A DNA stretch of 7,438 nucleotides from Acetobacterium sp. (GCA_022013395.1 JAKLQL010000481.1:1-7438); one strand, 5' to 3'. Positions 1 through 6,653 are shown, numbered from the stretch's first letter. Numbers and translations: made by a program. The notes: a model not told the origin generated them from the letters alone.

Positions 1-83
1 AAAAGATACAAAAAATATTGATTTTTATGAATGTTTATTTAAAATACAGATAAAAAAAATTGTTTTTTTCCAAATAATTCCAT

Positions 84-100
84 AATATTGATGCAATATT
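84..100. repeat. 17-bp palindrome
   Basis: AATATTG-atg-CAATATT is a perfect 7-bp inverted repeat around a 3-base centre. This is the size and symmetry of an operator half-site pair, but it is very AT-rich and no promoter or gene can be tied to it. Chance occurrence in such sequence is possible. Confidence 0.35.
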
Positions 101-397
101 TCAACAAAAACAACATTTTATTTTATCATGTTCAAAAAAAGAACACAGAAAGTAATTGTAAAGCAACGATTAAGTCGTTCTAAATGTATTTATATCTAAT
201 TATTTCGGGCTAAGGTTATTAGAAAGAAGATGAATGAAAATTGTAAAGGAAAGGAAGAACAACTAAATTGCAACTCGAAATTTAAATCATGAAGAACCAA
301 AATTGGGTTGTAATGATTGGGAGTAATTAAAATTGACAGGCGGTTTTTTTAATACTTAATCGGTTAGCTTGTTGATGATTACTAAAATTGAGGACAT

Positions 398-434
398 AAA
401 AAATCCTGAAAACAATCGAAAAGTTGTTTTCAGG
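398..434 (-). terminator. Rho-independent terminator of the MCP gene
   Basis: CCTGAAAACAA (405-415) and TTGTTTTCAGG (424-434) form a perfect 11-bp stem with an 8-base loop. On the minus strand the stem is followed by one A and then six T (403-398). It lies about 60 bases past the MCP stop codon. No T-run follows it on the plus strand, so it acts in the minus direction only. Confidence 0.85.
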
Positions 435-494
435 ACAGGGGTATGACAATAAATTAAGTAATGTTATTTTTATAAACGTTATTAAATCAAACAA

Positions 495-3400
495 TCAATA
501 TTTATCATTTTCCAAATCGTCCAATATGATCCGGGGGTTCGGCGGGATATCCTTGGTCACCGGCTCAGATGGTTTAGCTTTAATTTTATTTTCGACACGG
601 TCATTGCCTTTTTCATTTTTGAGTTTAAAGTTACTCATCATCTGCTTAAGCATTTCAGCCTGGCCGGATAGTTCCTGGCTGGAAGCGGCACTTTCTTCAG
701 CTGTTGCTGAGTTGGTTTGAACAACATTGGATACTTGCTCAATCCCTTTGGTTATCTGGGCAATTTCCGAAGCCTGATCATTTGAAGCCCGGGCGATATT
801 GCCAACCAGGCCAGTCACTTTTTCAATATTATTGAGAATTTCAACCAGACTTTCGGCAGTTTCGTCAGCGATTTTGGTACCAACTTCGACTTTATCAATG
901 GAGCCTTCAATTAATCCAGTCGTTTCCTTGGCAGCTTCAGCACTACGCGCGGCCAGTGATCGAACTTCCTCAGCTACTACTGCAAAACCTTTACCATGTT
1001 GTCCGGCTCTGGCTGCTTCTACGGCGGCGTTGAGGGCCAGAATATTGGTCTGGAAGGCGATATCATCAATAACCTTGATGATTTTGGAGATATTGCTGGA
1101 TGACTCATTGATTTCCACCATCGCAGTAACCATTTTAGCCATTTGCGTATTACCGACTTCAGCATTGGTTCGTACCTCAATGGCAAGTGTGTTGGCATCA
1201 TTGGCGTGCATGGCGTTTCGTTTGGTTTCAGCAGCCACTTCTTCAATGGAAGCGGTGAGTTCCTGGATGGAGCTGGCCTGTTCAGTAGTACCCTGAGACA
1301 GTGCCTGACCACCGTCAGATATTTGGATAGCGCCAGTTTCGACTTGTCCGGCAGCGTCGTCGATTTCTTTCATAACTTTGCTTAAATGCGTCGTAATACC
1401 GTTAATTGCCAGCTTAATATCAACAAAATCACCATGGTAATAAGTCGTTATTTCCTGACTGAGATCCCCTTCACCAATGCGTTGGAGGGTATTGGTAATT
1501 TCTTCCACATAGTGTTTGAGGAAATTAATGGTGCGGTTCATGTCTTCTTTTATCTTGCCGTGTTGACCCTTATAATCACCGTCCATAATAATATTCAGAT
1601 TACCTTTGGCTAGTTCATCCAGGGCCACTGACGCGGCTTGAATAGGTTCAATAACTGCATCAAGGGTTTGGTTAAAGCCGGAGATGACTTTGGCATATTC
1701 GCCCCGGAATTTACTGGGGTCGCCCCGGTGATCCAGTTCTCCCTCAACCGCCAGCTGGGTCATTTCATCCGCTTCATTAACCAGCGAATGAATATTTTCA
1801 ATCATTTGGATCAGACTTGGGATAAATTCATCTTCTTCGCAACGTTTACCAATCGACACCAGTTCGTTATAATCGCTCATATTACCGTTGGAAACATTGT
1901 TGACAATGGAATGAATGTAATTGAGCTTCCAGTGGATTTCGTTAACGGAGGTGGCCAGATCGCCAAATACTCCCAAATAAGTGCCTTCCATTTTAGCAGA
2001 AAAATCATTGATAAACAATCGGTGGAGGACTTCTCCGGTTTCGGTTAAAGCGCCCAAACCATCGATGCAGGCGTTAATATTATTCTTAAGATCATTAAAA
2101 TCGCCTTTGTAATCGGTGGTGATTTTTGGTGGAATCACGCCATGTCCAATTCGTTCAATGGCCTTATTAGCCACCTTTAATGGTTTTACAAAGGTGTTAA
2201 TAACATTATTTAAACTGATAATTAAATCTTTGTATGCACCGGTGTATTCATTGGTATTGCCCCGGTAGTTTAACTGACCTTCAAGAGCAGCATTGCCTAT
2301 TTTTAAGATGCCATCGTGAACACGGTTCATTTCACCAACCACCGCAATCATTGAGTTGGAAATAACATCGTCATCAGATCGCGGGACGATTTCAACTTGA
2401 AAATCGCCCTGAGCCATTCGCTCCGCTGCATCCGCCATGCCTTTGTTGTTTCTGATCATTGTTTCAAAGGAACGCATTAAGTCACCGATTTCATCATGAG
2501 TTGTAATTTCAATGTCCACATCCACTTTTCCCACTGCCACTTGATCAGCGACTTCTTTGAGTTTGATAATGGGATTTGAGAGTTTTTTTGCCATAACGTA
2601 GGCCGCAATTCCGCCAATTAAAAGAATAACGAACGAAATTAAAATAATCAGGTTTCTCAGGTTGCTAATTGGAGCTAATACATCATCTTCATATCGAGTT
2701 ACGACCAGAGTCCAATTTGTTCCTGGGATTGGTGAGGTAGCACCGATTTTGGTTTGACCATTTACCGTATAGGTAAGCATTCCAGTTTGACCAGTTCCCA
2801 TTTCTTTTAAGGCTAAACCTAAACTTTTCCAGATACCGTCTTTTTCGATGTCATCAAAGACATTGACCTGATCCAGAATCGTCTGGGAATCGGGATGGGA
2901 CATCATCGCACCATCTTCATTGACAACAAAACCATATTGGCGTTCGCCATCACCCATTGCATTGGTGGTATCCTGAAGGAAGGTAGGATCTCGGCGACCC
3001 ACCAACAGACCAACAACCTGACCATTGTTTTTTATCGGAGCCACATCAAAAACTACTGGTTCTTTGGTAACCTTACTGATGGCAACATCGGATACGGCGA
3101 GTTCACCTTTTAATCCGTCCTTGTACCAGAATTCACCAGCAGAATCAAATTCGCCGCCACCTTTGATGTATTTACCATGGCCAGCAAGATTCATAATTGC
3201 AATGTCCTGATAGCCGAGACGATCAACGTCGTCTGCGATGGTTGGAACCTGAATACTCCAGTCCATTGAGGATACCTGATCCAAGGATGCAACTTCACTG
3301 AGGGTAGCCAGATTTCCGGTGATGATGGCTCCAACATGGGCAGCACCCTGAGTGGCATATTCCTGTGAATCGGCGTTGGCCTGATTAGTAAGTGCCGCTG

Positions 3401-3605
3401 CTCCCAAATTAACGGCAATCAGTCCAAGAGAAAATACGGCCAGCGCAACAAGTGCAACAGTGAATACCAGTAATTTTGTGGAGATGCGTATTCTCCTGTA
3501 TTCCTTTTCAGGAAAAACTTCCTGTTGATTTGCACTGTTGTTCGGAATTGATTCCGATACATTATGCATTTCAGAATTCAGGTCTGGTTCTAGATTTTCG
3601 TTCAT
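495..3605 (-). CDS. Large methyl-accepting chemotaxis protein: Cache sensor, poly-HAMP array, MCP signalling domain
   Basis: Membrane chemoreceptor of 1036 residues, predicted to control the CheA kinase through CheW. In order: a polar cytoplasmic N-terminus; TM1 at about 44-67; an extracellular double-Cache-like domain at about 72-312; TM2 at about 318-338; a classical HAMP at about 339-391 (with HDEIGDLMRSF); a long array of HAMP-like units to about 745; and a signalling hairpin at about 746-990. The hairpin tip (AFQTNILALNAAVEAARAG, 850-868) is canonical. Glu/Gln/Ala-rich stretches near 774-796 and 964-985 fit methylation helices. A 45-residue charged tail ends in DDLENDKY and has no NWETF-type tether. 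Ordinary MCPs have about 550-700 residues; the excess is the HAMP array. The start is the ATG at 3605, because AAGGGGG lies 5 bases upstream; in-frame starts at 3635 (ATG) and 3653 (TTG) have no such site. The gene appears monocistronic. The class is certain; the ligand is unknown. Confidence 0.96.
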   Translation of the reverse strand: MNENLEPDLNSEMHNVSESIPNNSANQQEVFPEKEYRRIRISTKLLVFTVALVALAVFSLGLIAVNLGAAALTNQANADSQEYATQGAAHVGAIITGNLATLSEVASLDQVSSMDWSIQVPTIADDVDRLGYQDIAIMNLAGHGKYIKGGGEFDSAGEFWYKDGLKGELAVSDVAISKVTKEPVVFDVAPIKNNGQVVGLLVGRRDPTFLQDTTNAMGDGERQYGFVVNEDGAMMSHPDSQTILDQVNVFDDIEKDGIWKSLGLALKEMGTGQTGMLTYTVNGQTKIGATSPIPGTNWTLVVTRYEDDVLAPISNLRNLIILISFVILLIGGIAAYVMAKKLSNPIIKLKEVADQVAVGKVDVDIEITTHDEIGDLMRSFETMIRNNKGMADAAERMAQGDFQVEIVPRSDDDVISNSMIAVVGEMNRVHDGILKIGNAALEGQLNYRGNTNEYTGAYKDLIISLNNVINTFVKPLKVANKAIERIGHGVIPPKITTDYKGDFNDLKNNINACIDGLGALTETGEVLHRLFINDFSAKMEGTYLGVFGDLATSVNEIHWKLNYIHSIVNNVSNGNMSDYNELVSIGKRCEEDEFIPSLIQMIENIHSLVNEADEMTQLAVEGELDHRGDPSKFRGEYAKVISGFNQTLDAVIEPIQAASVALDELAKGNLNIIMDGDYKGQHGKIKEDMNRTINFLKHYVEEITNTLQRIGEGDLSQEITTYYHGDFVDIKLAINGITTHLSKVMKEIDDAAGQVETGAIQISDGGQALSQGTTEQASSIQELTASIEEVAAETKRNAMHANDANTLAIEVRTNAEVGNTQMAKMVTAMVEINESSSNISKIIKVIDDIAFQTNILALNAAVEAARAGQHGKGFAVVAEEVRSLAARSAEAAKETTGLIEGSIDKVEVGTKIADETAESLVEILNNIEKVTGLVGNIARASNDQASEIAQITKGIEQVSNVVQTNSATAEESAASSQELSGQAEMLKQMMSNFKLKNEKGNDRVENKIKAKPSEPVTKDIPPNPRIILDDLENDKY

Positions 3606-3610
3606 AATAA

Positions 3611-3617
3611 CCCCCTT
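3611..3617 (-). promoter_or_regulatory. Ribosome binding site of the MCP gene
   Basis: On the minus strand AAGGGGG sits 5 bases before the ATG at 3605. It decides the start codon against the upstream in-frame ATG (3635) and TTG (3653), which have no comparable purine run. Confidence 0.8.
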
Positions 3618-3652
3618 GTTAATAGTACGGCTCATCTTTGCCAGCAAATCCA

Positions 3653-3669
3653 ATTCTGATTTACAGAAT
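3653..3669 (-). repeat. Small hairpin in the MCP leader
   Basis: ATTCTG (3653-3658) and CAGAAT (3664-3669) form a perfect 6-bp inverted repeat with a 5-base loop, about 50-65 bases before the MCP start codon. It is not followed by a T-run, so it is not a terminator. It could be a leader hairpin, a small operator, or chance. Confidence 0.3.
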
Positions 3670-3708
3670 CGAGATGATACATTTAAAAGAATGAATACAT
3701 GCTTAACT

Positions 3709-3737
3709 ATTATATAATGTTTAAAAGCAAATATCTA
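3709..3737 (-). promoter_or_regulatory. Candidate sigma-A promoter of the MCP gene
   Basis: On the minus strand, TAGATA (4 of 6 against TTGACA) at 3732-3737 is followed after 17 bases by a perfect TATAAT at 3709-3714. Initiation about 7 bases on would give a leader near 97 bases. A sigma-28-like GGCAATAA (6 of 8 against GCCGATAA) lies further upstream at 3742-3749, but it lacks a TAAA at the usual distance, so the sigma-A reading is preferred. Confidence 0.45.
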
Positions 3738-3997
3738 CTGTTTATTGCCTAAAATTTACACTTTGACATTGATTCAAATAAGTGTTTTTGGATAAAGCTG
3801 GATTGGAAGAAGAAAATTAAATTGATTAAAAAATCCTAAAAGACTGGAGAATCGAACATAATCTTGATACAATATAATAAATAATGAATATTACATAATT
3901 CTAAGTTAACCGATTAGATAATGAAATAACTTACTTCGAACGGATATCTTTGACCGGATGAAAATGATGACAAAATAGAAATGAAGGGAAGAATTCA

Positions 3998-5761
3998 ATG
4001 ATCACAAAAATTCTCACCATCCATTCAATTGACAAACTAACTGAATGGATACGGTTAAGTGAAATTAATAACGATTCAAAAAGGTTTTTATCAGTATTTA
4101 TACAGATATTTTCTTCTCAACGTGACCCAAAATGGATGATGGATATTGAATCGATCCTCAGAACGGCAATACCACAGGGGGTGATCGTCGGAGCATCAAC
4201 AATGGGTGAGATTGCCGAAGGACAGTTATTAATTAATGCAACGGTCATTTCATTTGCATTTTTTGAAAAAACGCTTGTTCAGGGCATTTTAATATCTGGA
4301 GAAAATCAAACAGAAGCTCCAATGGGAAAACAGTTGGCTGAAAAAATAGAAAATCAATGTCATAACATAGCAGGGGTTATGCTGCTGGCAACACCTTATA
4401 CCATGGATGTTTCCGATTTCCTTAAGGGTTTTACTGCTGGACGAAGGCAGAACTACCCGGTTTTTGGTGGTGGTGCTGGTGATTATGAGGCGGTTCAGGA
4501 ACCACTGATCATCTTAAATAACAATTATACCGCCAAGGGAGCATTGGCGATTGTTTTTATGGGGGACGACATTCACATTGATATTTATACATATTTAGGA
4601 TGGCAGCCTTTAAGTAAGGAAATGACGATTACCGAAACCGATGGCCTCTGGGTCAAGACGATTGATGATCAACCGGCCTTTGATGTTTTTTACCGCTATC
4701 TGGATATCCAGAATGATGAAGATTTTTTTTACAATGTGCTTGAATTTCCGCTTTTACTAAAACGAAATGGCATTGAGTATGCCAAGACTCCGATGGAGGT
4801 CAATACCGATAATGAGATAAAATTTATTACAAAAATTAATGAGGGGGAATCGGTTTGCATCGGCTACGGCAATCCGGCGGTGATGATTGAAAAAGCTAAA
4901 GACATTCAAAATCATATTCAGATTTTGAATCCGGAAGCAATTTTTCTATATTCATGCATTTGTCGGCGGTTTTTGCTTCAGAGTGAGGTCGATTTAGAAA
5001 CAAAACCATTTGAAACCATTGCACCCACCGCAGGATTTTATACTTTTGGTGAAATTTGTTCCCAGGGTAAAGAGGTGGTAATGCTAAATGCTACCATGTT
5101 GGCAGTGAGCATGAAAGAGGGCGAAGGTAAGCGGCCAGTGATTGGATTTGAGAATCGGATTGCCAAAACAGAATCCTTGGATCCCTTTACTAGTCAGCAC
5201 ACCCGGATTATTTCCCGGCTGGTCAATTTTATCAAGGTAGTCACAGAAGAGTTGGAGGATGCCAATGACGAAGCAAGGCGGTTGGCCGAACGGGATTACC
5301 TGACTCAGGCTTATAACCGGATGAAGGCCCATGAATTTATTGAAAACGAAATAGAGCGATGTAATCGCTATGATCTGGAATTTTCAGCTATTATGCTCGA
5401 TATGGACTTTTTTAAAAAAGTAAATGATACCTATGGTCACAATGCTGGGGATGAAATTCTCATTCATCTGGTAAAACTGCTGACGCTGGAGATCAGAAAG
5501 ATTGATATGTTGAGTCGATGGGGTGGGGAAGAATTTCTTATTATTATGCCATTAACGAATTTAGAAGGGGCAAGAATTACTGCAGAACGGATTCGAGCGA
5601 TTATCGAACTGACCTTTTTTCCAAGGAACCTTAGCCAGACCTGTAGTTTTGGTGTTACTGCATATAAAAAGAATGAGTCAATTGAGATGTTTGTCGATCG
5701 CGTCGATAAGGCTCTCTATGAAGCAAAACGTATGGGTCGAAACTGCGTAGTAACAAAATAA
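3998..5761 (+). CDS. FIST_N-FIST_C-GGDEF sensor diguanylate cyclase
   Basis: Soluble 587-residue protein predicted to make c-di-GMP from two GTP in response to a cytoplasmic small-molecule signal. FIST_N covers about 25-215 and FIST_C about 216-355, with the FIST_C landmarks FLYSCICRR (316-324) and GFYTFGE (346-352). FIST domains were proposed as small-ligand sensors; no ligand can be read here. A helical linker (about 400-432) leads into GGDEF (about 428-585). The catalytic site looks complete: DMDFFKKVNDTYGHNAGD (468-485) supplies metal- and guanine-contacting residues, and GGEEF is at 509-513. The inhibitory I-site RKID (500-503) stands exactly five residues before GGEEF, as in PleD, so product inhibition is expected. 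There are no transmembrane segments. The ATG is preceded by GAAGGGA at 8 bases. The gene is divergent from the MCP gene and convergent with the small GGDEF gene, and appears monocistronic. Domain calls are firm; activity is inferred from conserved residues. Confidence 0.94.
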   Translation: MITKILTIHSIDKLTEWIRLSEINNDSKRFLSVFIQIFSSQRDPKWMMDIESILRTAIPQGVIVGASTMGEIAEGQLLINATVISFAFFEKTLVQGILISGENQTEAPMGKQLAEKIENQCHNIAGVMLLATPYTMDVSDFLKGFTAGRRQNYPVFGGGAGDYEAVQEPLIILNNNYTAKGALAIVFMGDDIHIDIYTYLGWQPLSKEMTITETDGLWVKTIDDQPAFDVFYRYLDIQNDEDFFYNVLEFPLLLKRNGIEYAKTPMEVNTDNEIKFITKINEGESVCIGYGNPAVMIEKAKDIQNHIQILNPEAIFLYSCICRRFLLQSEVDLETKPFETIAPTAGFYTFGEICSQGKEVVMLNATMLAVSMKEGEGKRPVIGFENRIAKTESLDPFTSQHTRIISRLVNFIKVVTEELEDANDEARRLAERDYLTQAYNRMKAHEFIENEIERCNRYDLEFSAIMLDMDFFKKVNDTYGHNAGDEILIHLVKLLTLEIRKIDMLSRWGGEEFLIIMPLTNLEGARITAERIRAIIELTFFPRNLSQTCSFGVTAYKKNESIEMFVDRVDKALYEAKRMGRNCVVTK

Positions 5762-5786
5762 AAGCCAGACCTAAAACCTGGCTTTT
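5760..5786. terminator. Bidirectional terminator between convergent GGDEF genes
   Basis: AAAAGCCAG (5760-5768) and CTGGCTTTT (5778-5786) form a perfect 9-bp stem with a 9-base loop. The stem begins inside the stop codon of the plus-strand gene and ends 8 bases before the stop of the minus-strand gene. The plus side has TTTT; the minus side reads TTTTATTTTG. One hairpin can therefore end both transcripts in the 33-base gap. Confidence 0.8.
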
Positions 5787-5794
5787 GTCAGCTA

Positions 5795-6349
5795 TTATTT
5801 TTCCCAGTTAATGAATTGATTGCGGCCCATCTCGATGGCATGAGATAAAGCCTGTTCCACTTTGGTAATCAGTTCATCACAGGAAGTATCATCTGTGAGA
5901 ATGGTTGATACGCTACCAATTGATACCGTGACAATCTTTGCCACTGGGGAATCAACATGGGGAATATTTAACGCCATGATTGCTTTTCTTAGTCTTTCGC
6001 CCATTTTTTCAGCACCGATGAAATCGGTATCGGTCAACAGACAGATAAACTGGGAGTCTCCCCATCTGGTAACCAGATCACCAGCTCGTTTAAAAGAACT
6101 TTCTAAAGAAAAAGCAACTTGCTGCAGACAACTTGCTCTGGCCTGGTGACCATAAGTGTCAAGGTAGTTCTTAAAATAGTCGATTTCGACCAATAAAAGT
6201 GATACATAACTGATCGTGTTTTTGGCTTTTATAATTTCCTGAGCCAGCATGGTGTCAAATTTTTTCCGCTTGGCAGTCTGGTTTATTAGGTCAAAAAATC
6301 CAAGCAGGTCAATGTCGAATTCGTTATTGGTATTATCGAAATTACTCAT
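5795..6349 (-). CDS. Stand-alone degenerate GGDEF protein, likely c-di-GMP-binding
   Basis: A 184-residue soluble protein that is almost entirely one GGDEF domain (about 25-183) after a short acidic N-terminus. The signature GGDEF is replaced by GDSQF (97-101). Substrate-site residues are also changed. Against DMDFFKKVNDTYGHNAGD of the neighbouring cyclase it reads EIDYFKNYLDTYGHQARA (55-72), so the metal Asp is Glu, the guanine-contacting Asn is Leu, and the Gly-Asp pair is Arg-Ala. Cyclase activity is therefore unlikely. The I-site RAGD (88-91) is kept at the exact five-residue spacing, and the C-terminal AIEMGRNQF matches the usual fold end. Known inactive GGDEF proteins with an intact I-site, such as PopA, act as c-di-GMP receptors; that role here is inference. 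There is no output domain, so it would act through a partner. The start is the ATG at 6349 with GGAAAGGA 8 bases upstream; an in-frame TTG at 6367 overlaps that site and is rejected. Confidence 0.92.
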   Translation of the reverse strand: MSNFDNTNNEFDIDLLGFFDLINQTAKRKKFDTMLAQEIIKAKNTISYVSLLLVEIDYFKNYLDTYGHQARASCLQQVAFSLESSFKRAGDLVTRWGDSQFICLLTDTDFIGAEKMGERLRKAIMALNIPHVDSPVAKIVTVSIGSVSTILTDDTSCDELITKVEQALSHAIEMGRNQFINWEK

Positions 6350-6357
6350 ATACTTTT

Positions 6358-6365
6358 TCCTTTCC
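6358..6365 (-). promoter_or_regulatory. Ribosome binding site of the degenerate GGDEF gene
   Basis: GGAAAGGA on the minus strand ends 8 bases before the ATG at 6349. The alternative in-frame TTG at 6367-6365 overlaps the start of this site, which supports the shorter protein. Confidence 0.75.
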
Positions 6366-6375
6366 AATTCTGGGG

Positions 6376-6422
6376 CAGACGCTCATTATTGCCATTATTT
6401 TATACTTCTATGAGGGCGTCTG
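6376..6422. repeat. Interrupted dyad overlapping the degenerate GGDEF promoter
   Basis: CAGACGCTCAT (6376-6386) and ATGAGGGCGTCTG (6410-6422) are inverted copies, pairing 7+4 bp with a two-base GG bulge, around a 23-base centre. One arm fills most of the -35/-10 spacer and the other lies just past the predicted start of transcription, so the -10 sits between them. This fits an operator. On the plus strand TTTTTT follows at 6429-6434, so a weak terminator against read-through from the left is the alternative reading. Confidence 0.55.
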
Positions 6423-6426
6423 TAAA
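6399..6426 (-). promoter_or_regulatory. Candidate sigma-A promoter of the degenerate GGDEF gene
   Basis: On the minus strand TTTACA (6421-6426; 5 of 6) is followed after 16 bases by TATAAA (6399-6404; 5 of 6). TAAAAT two bases on gives an alternative -10 at 18-base spacing. Transcription would begin near 6392, giving a leader of about 43 bases with a good ribosome binding site. This is the best promoter in the window. Confidence 0.55.
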
Positions 6427-6556
6427 GCTTTTTTAATCAAAAGAAAATCCGAATTGAAGGGTAGTCGATTCGTTTTCAGTCAAATGACGTTTAAAAAGAA
6501 TAAAACTGGGTAAAAATTGTGAAGATAAGGATAAATTTAGCAATGTGATGTATTTA

Positions 6557-6585
6557 TTCAGCTTTTGGTTATAACTGAAGCTGAA
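6557..6585. repeat. 8-bp inverted repeat upstream of the ferredoxin gene
   Basis: TTCAGCTT (6557-6564) and AAGCTGAA (6578-6585) are perfect inverted copies around a 13-base loop. The loop itself contains the palindrome GTTATAAC (6568-6575). It lies about 110-135 bases before the ferredoxin start codon. No T-run follows on either strand, so an operator or leader structure is more likely than a terminator; the function is unknown. Confidence 0.4.
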
Positions 6586-6653
6586 AATAGAATTTGAAAT
6601 TAATTGCTCAGATATTGAATCATCAAAATTTGGAGTGTAATTTATGATTGTTA

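Larger units (their letters stand above)
1..494. other. AT-rich spacer without a supported gene
   Basis: Nearly 500 bases with no convincing coding region on either strand. All open frames are short and lack a good ribosome binding site; the best is a 20-codon frame at 230-292. Visible contents are a 17-bp palindrome at 84-100, a weak 5-bp inverted repeat around an A7 loop at 129-145, and the MCP terminator at 398-434. A TTGACA at 333-338 with CTTAAT 16 bases later at 355-360 could be a weak plus-strand promoter, but it would only fire into the terminator and the 3' end of the MCP gene. Whatever gene lies to the left is outside the window. Confidence 0.6.
3606..3997. other. Divergent intergenic region between MCP and FIST-GGDEF genes
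   Basis: 392 bases with no coding region, holding the control sequences of both flanking genes. For the minus-strand MCP there is a plausible sigma-A promoter at 3709-3737, a leader of about 97 bases and a small hairpin at 3653-3669. For the plus-strand gene the promoter is unclear. A perfect TATAAT stands at 3873-3878 without a good -35 at normal spacing, and CATAAT (3894-3899) lies inside a TTACATAATT that recurs upstream of the ferredoxin gene. The plus gene has the ribosome binding site GAAGGGA at 3983-3989, 8 bases before its ATG. I see no c-di-GMP riboswitch signature in either leader. Confidence 0.6.

Noticed and set aside
129..145. TGTTC-A7-GAACA inverted repeat
   Set aside because: Only 5 bp of stem, no T-run and no neighbouring gene; a likely chance feature of AT-rich DNA.
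230..292. 20-residue frame beginning MNENCKGKEE preceded by AGAAAGA
   Set aside because: Too short, only a poor Shine-Dalgarno-like sequence, and no supporting context. The MNEN start resembling the MCP N-terminus is probably coincidence.
424..3418. Several 60-165 codon open frames on the plus strand across the MCP gene, plus minus-strand frames at 1019-1312 and 3191-3418
   Set aside because: They lie in other frames of a clearly coding 1036-residue protein, have no recognisable domain and no consistent ribosome binding sites.
3606..3720. Possible c-di-GMP riboswitch in the MCP leader (GGCAAAG and GAGCC are present)
   Set aside because: The conserved GEMM core and its two helices are absent. 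Only short fragments resemble it, and the leader is too short for the full aptamer.
3763..3768. Perfect TTGACA on the plus strand upstream of the FIST-GGDEF gene
   Set aside because: No acceptable -10 at 16-19 bases; the nearest AT-rich candidate is about 22 bases away.
357..3916. Ten-base inverted pair TAATCGGTTA (357-366) and TAACCGATTA (3907-3916) flanking the MCP gene
   Set aside because: A ten-base match between two AT-rich spacers is not far from chance. It does not extend, and there is no transposase or target duplication to suggest a mobile unit.
5084..6149. Frames at 5084-5332 (minus) and 5862-6149 (plus) inside the two GGDEF genes
   Set aside because: Each is antisense to a well-supported coding region and encodes nothing recognisable.
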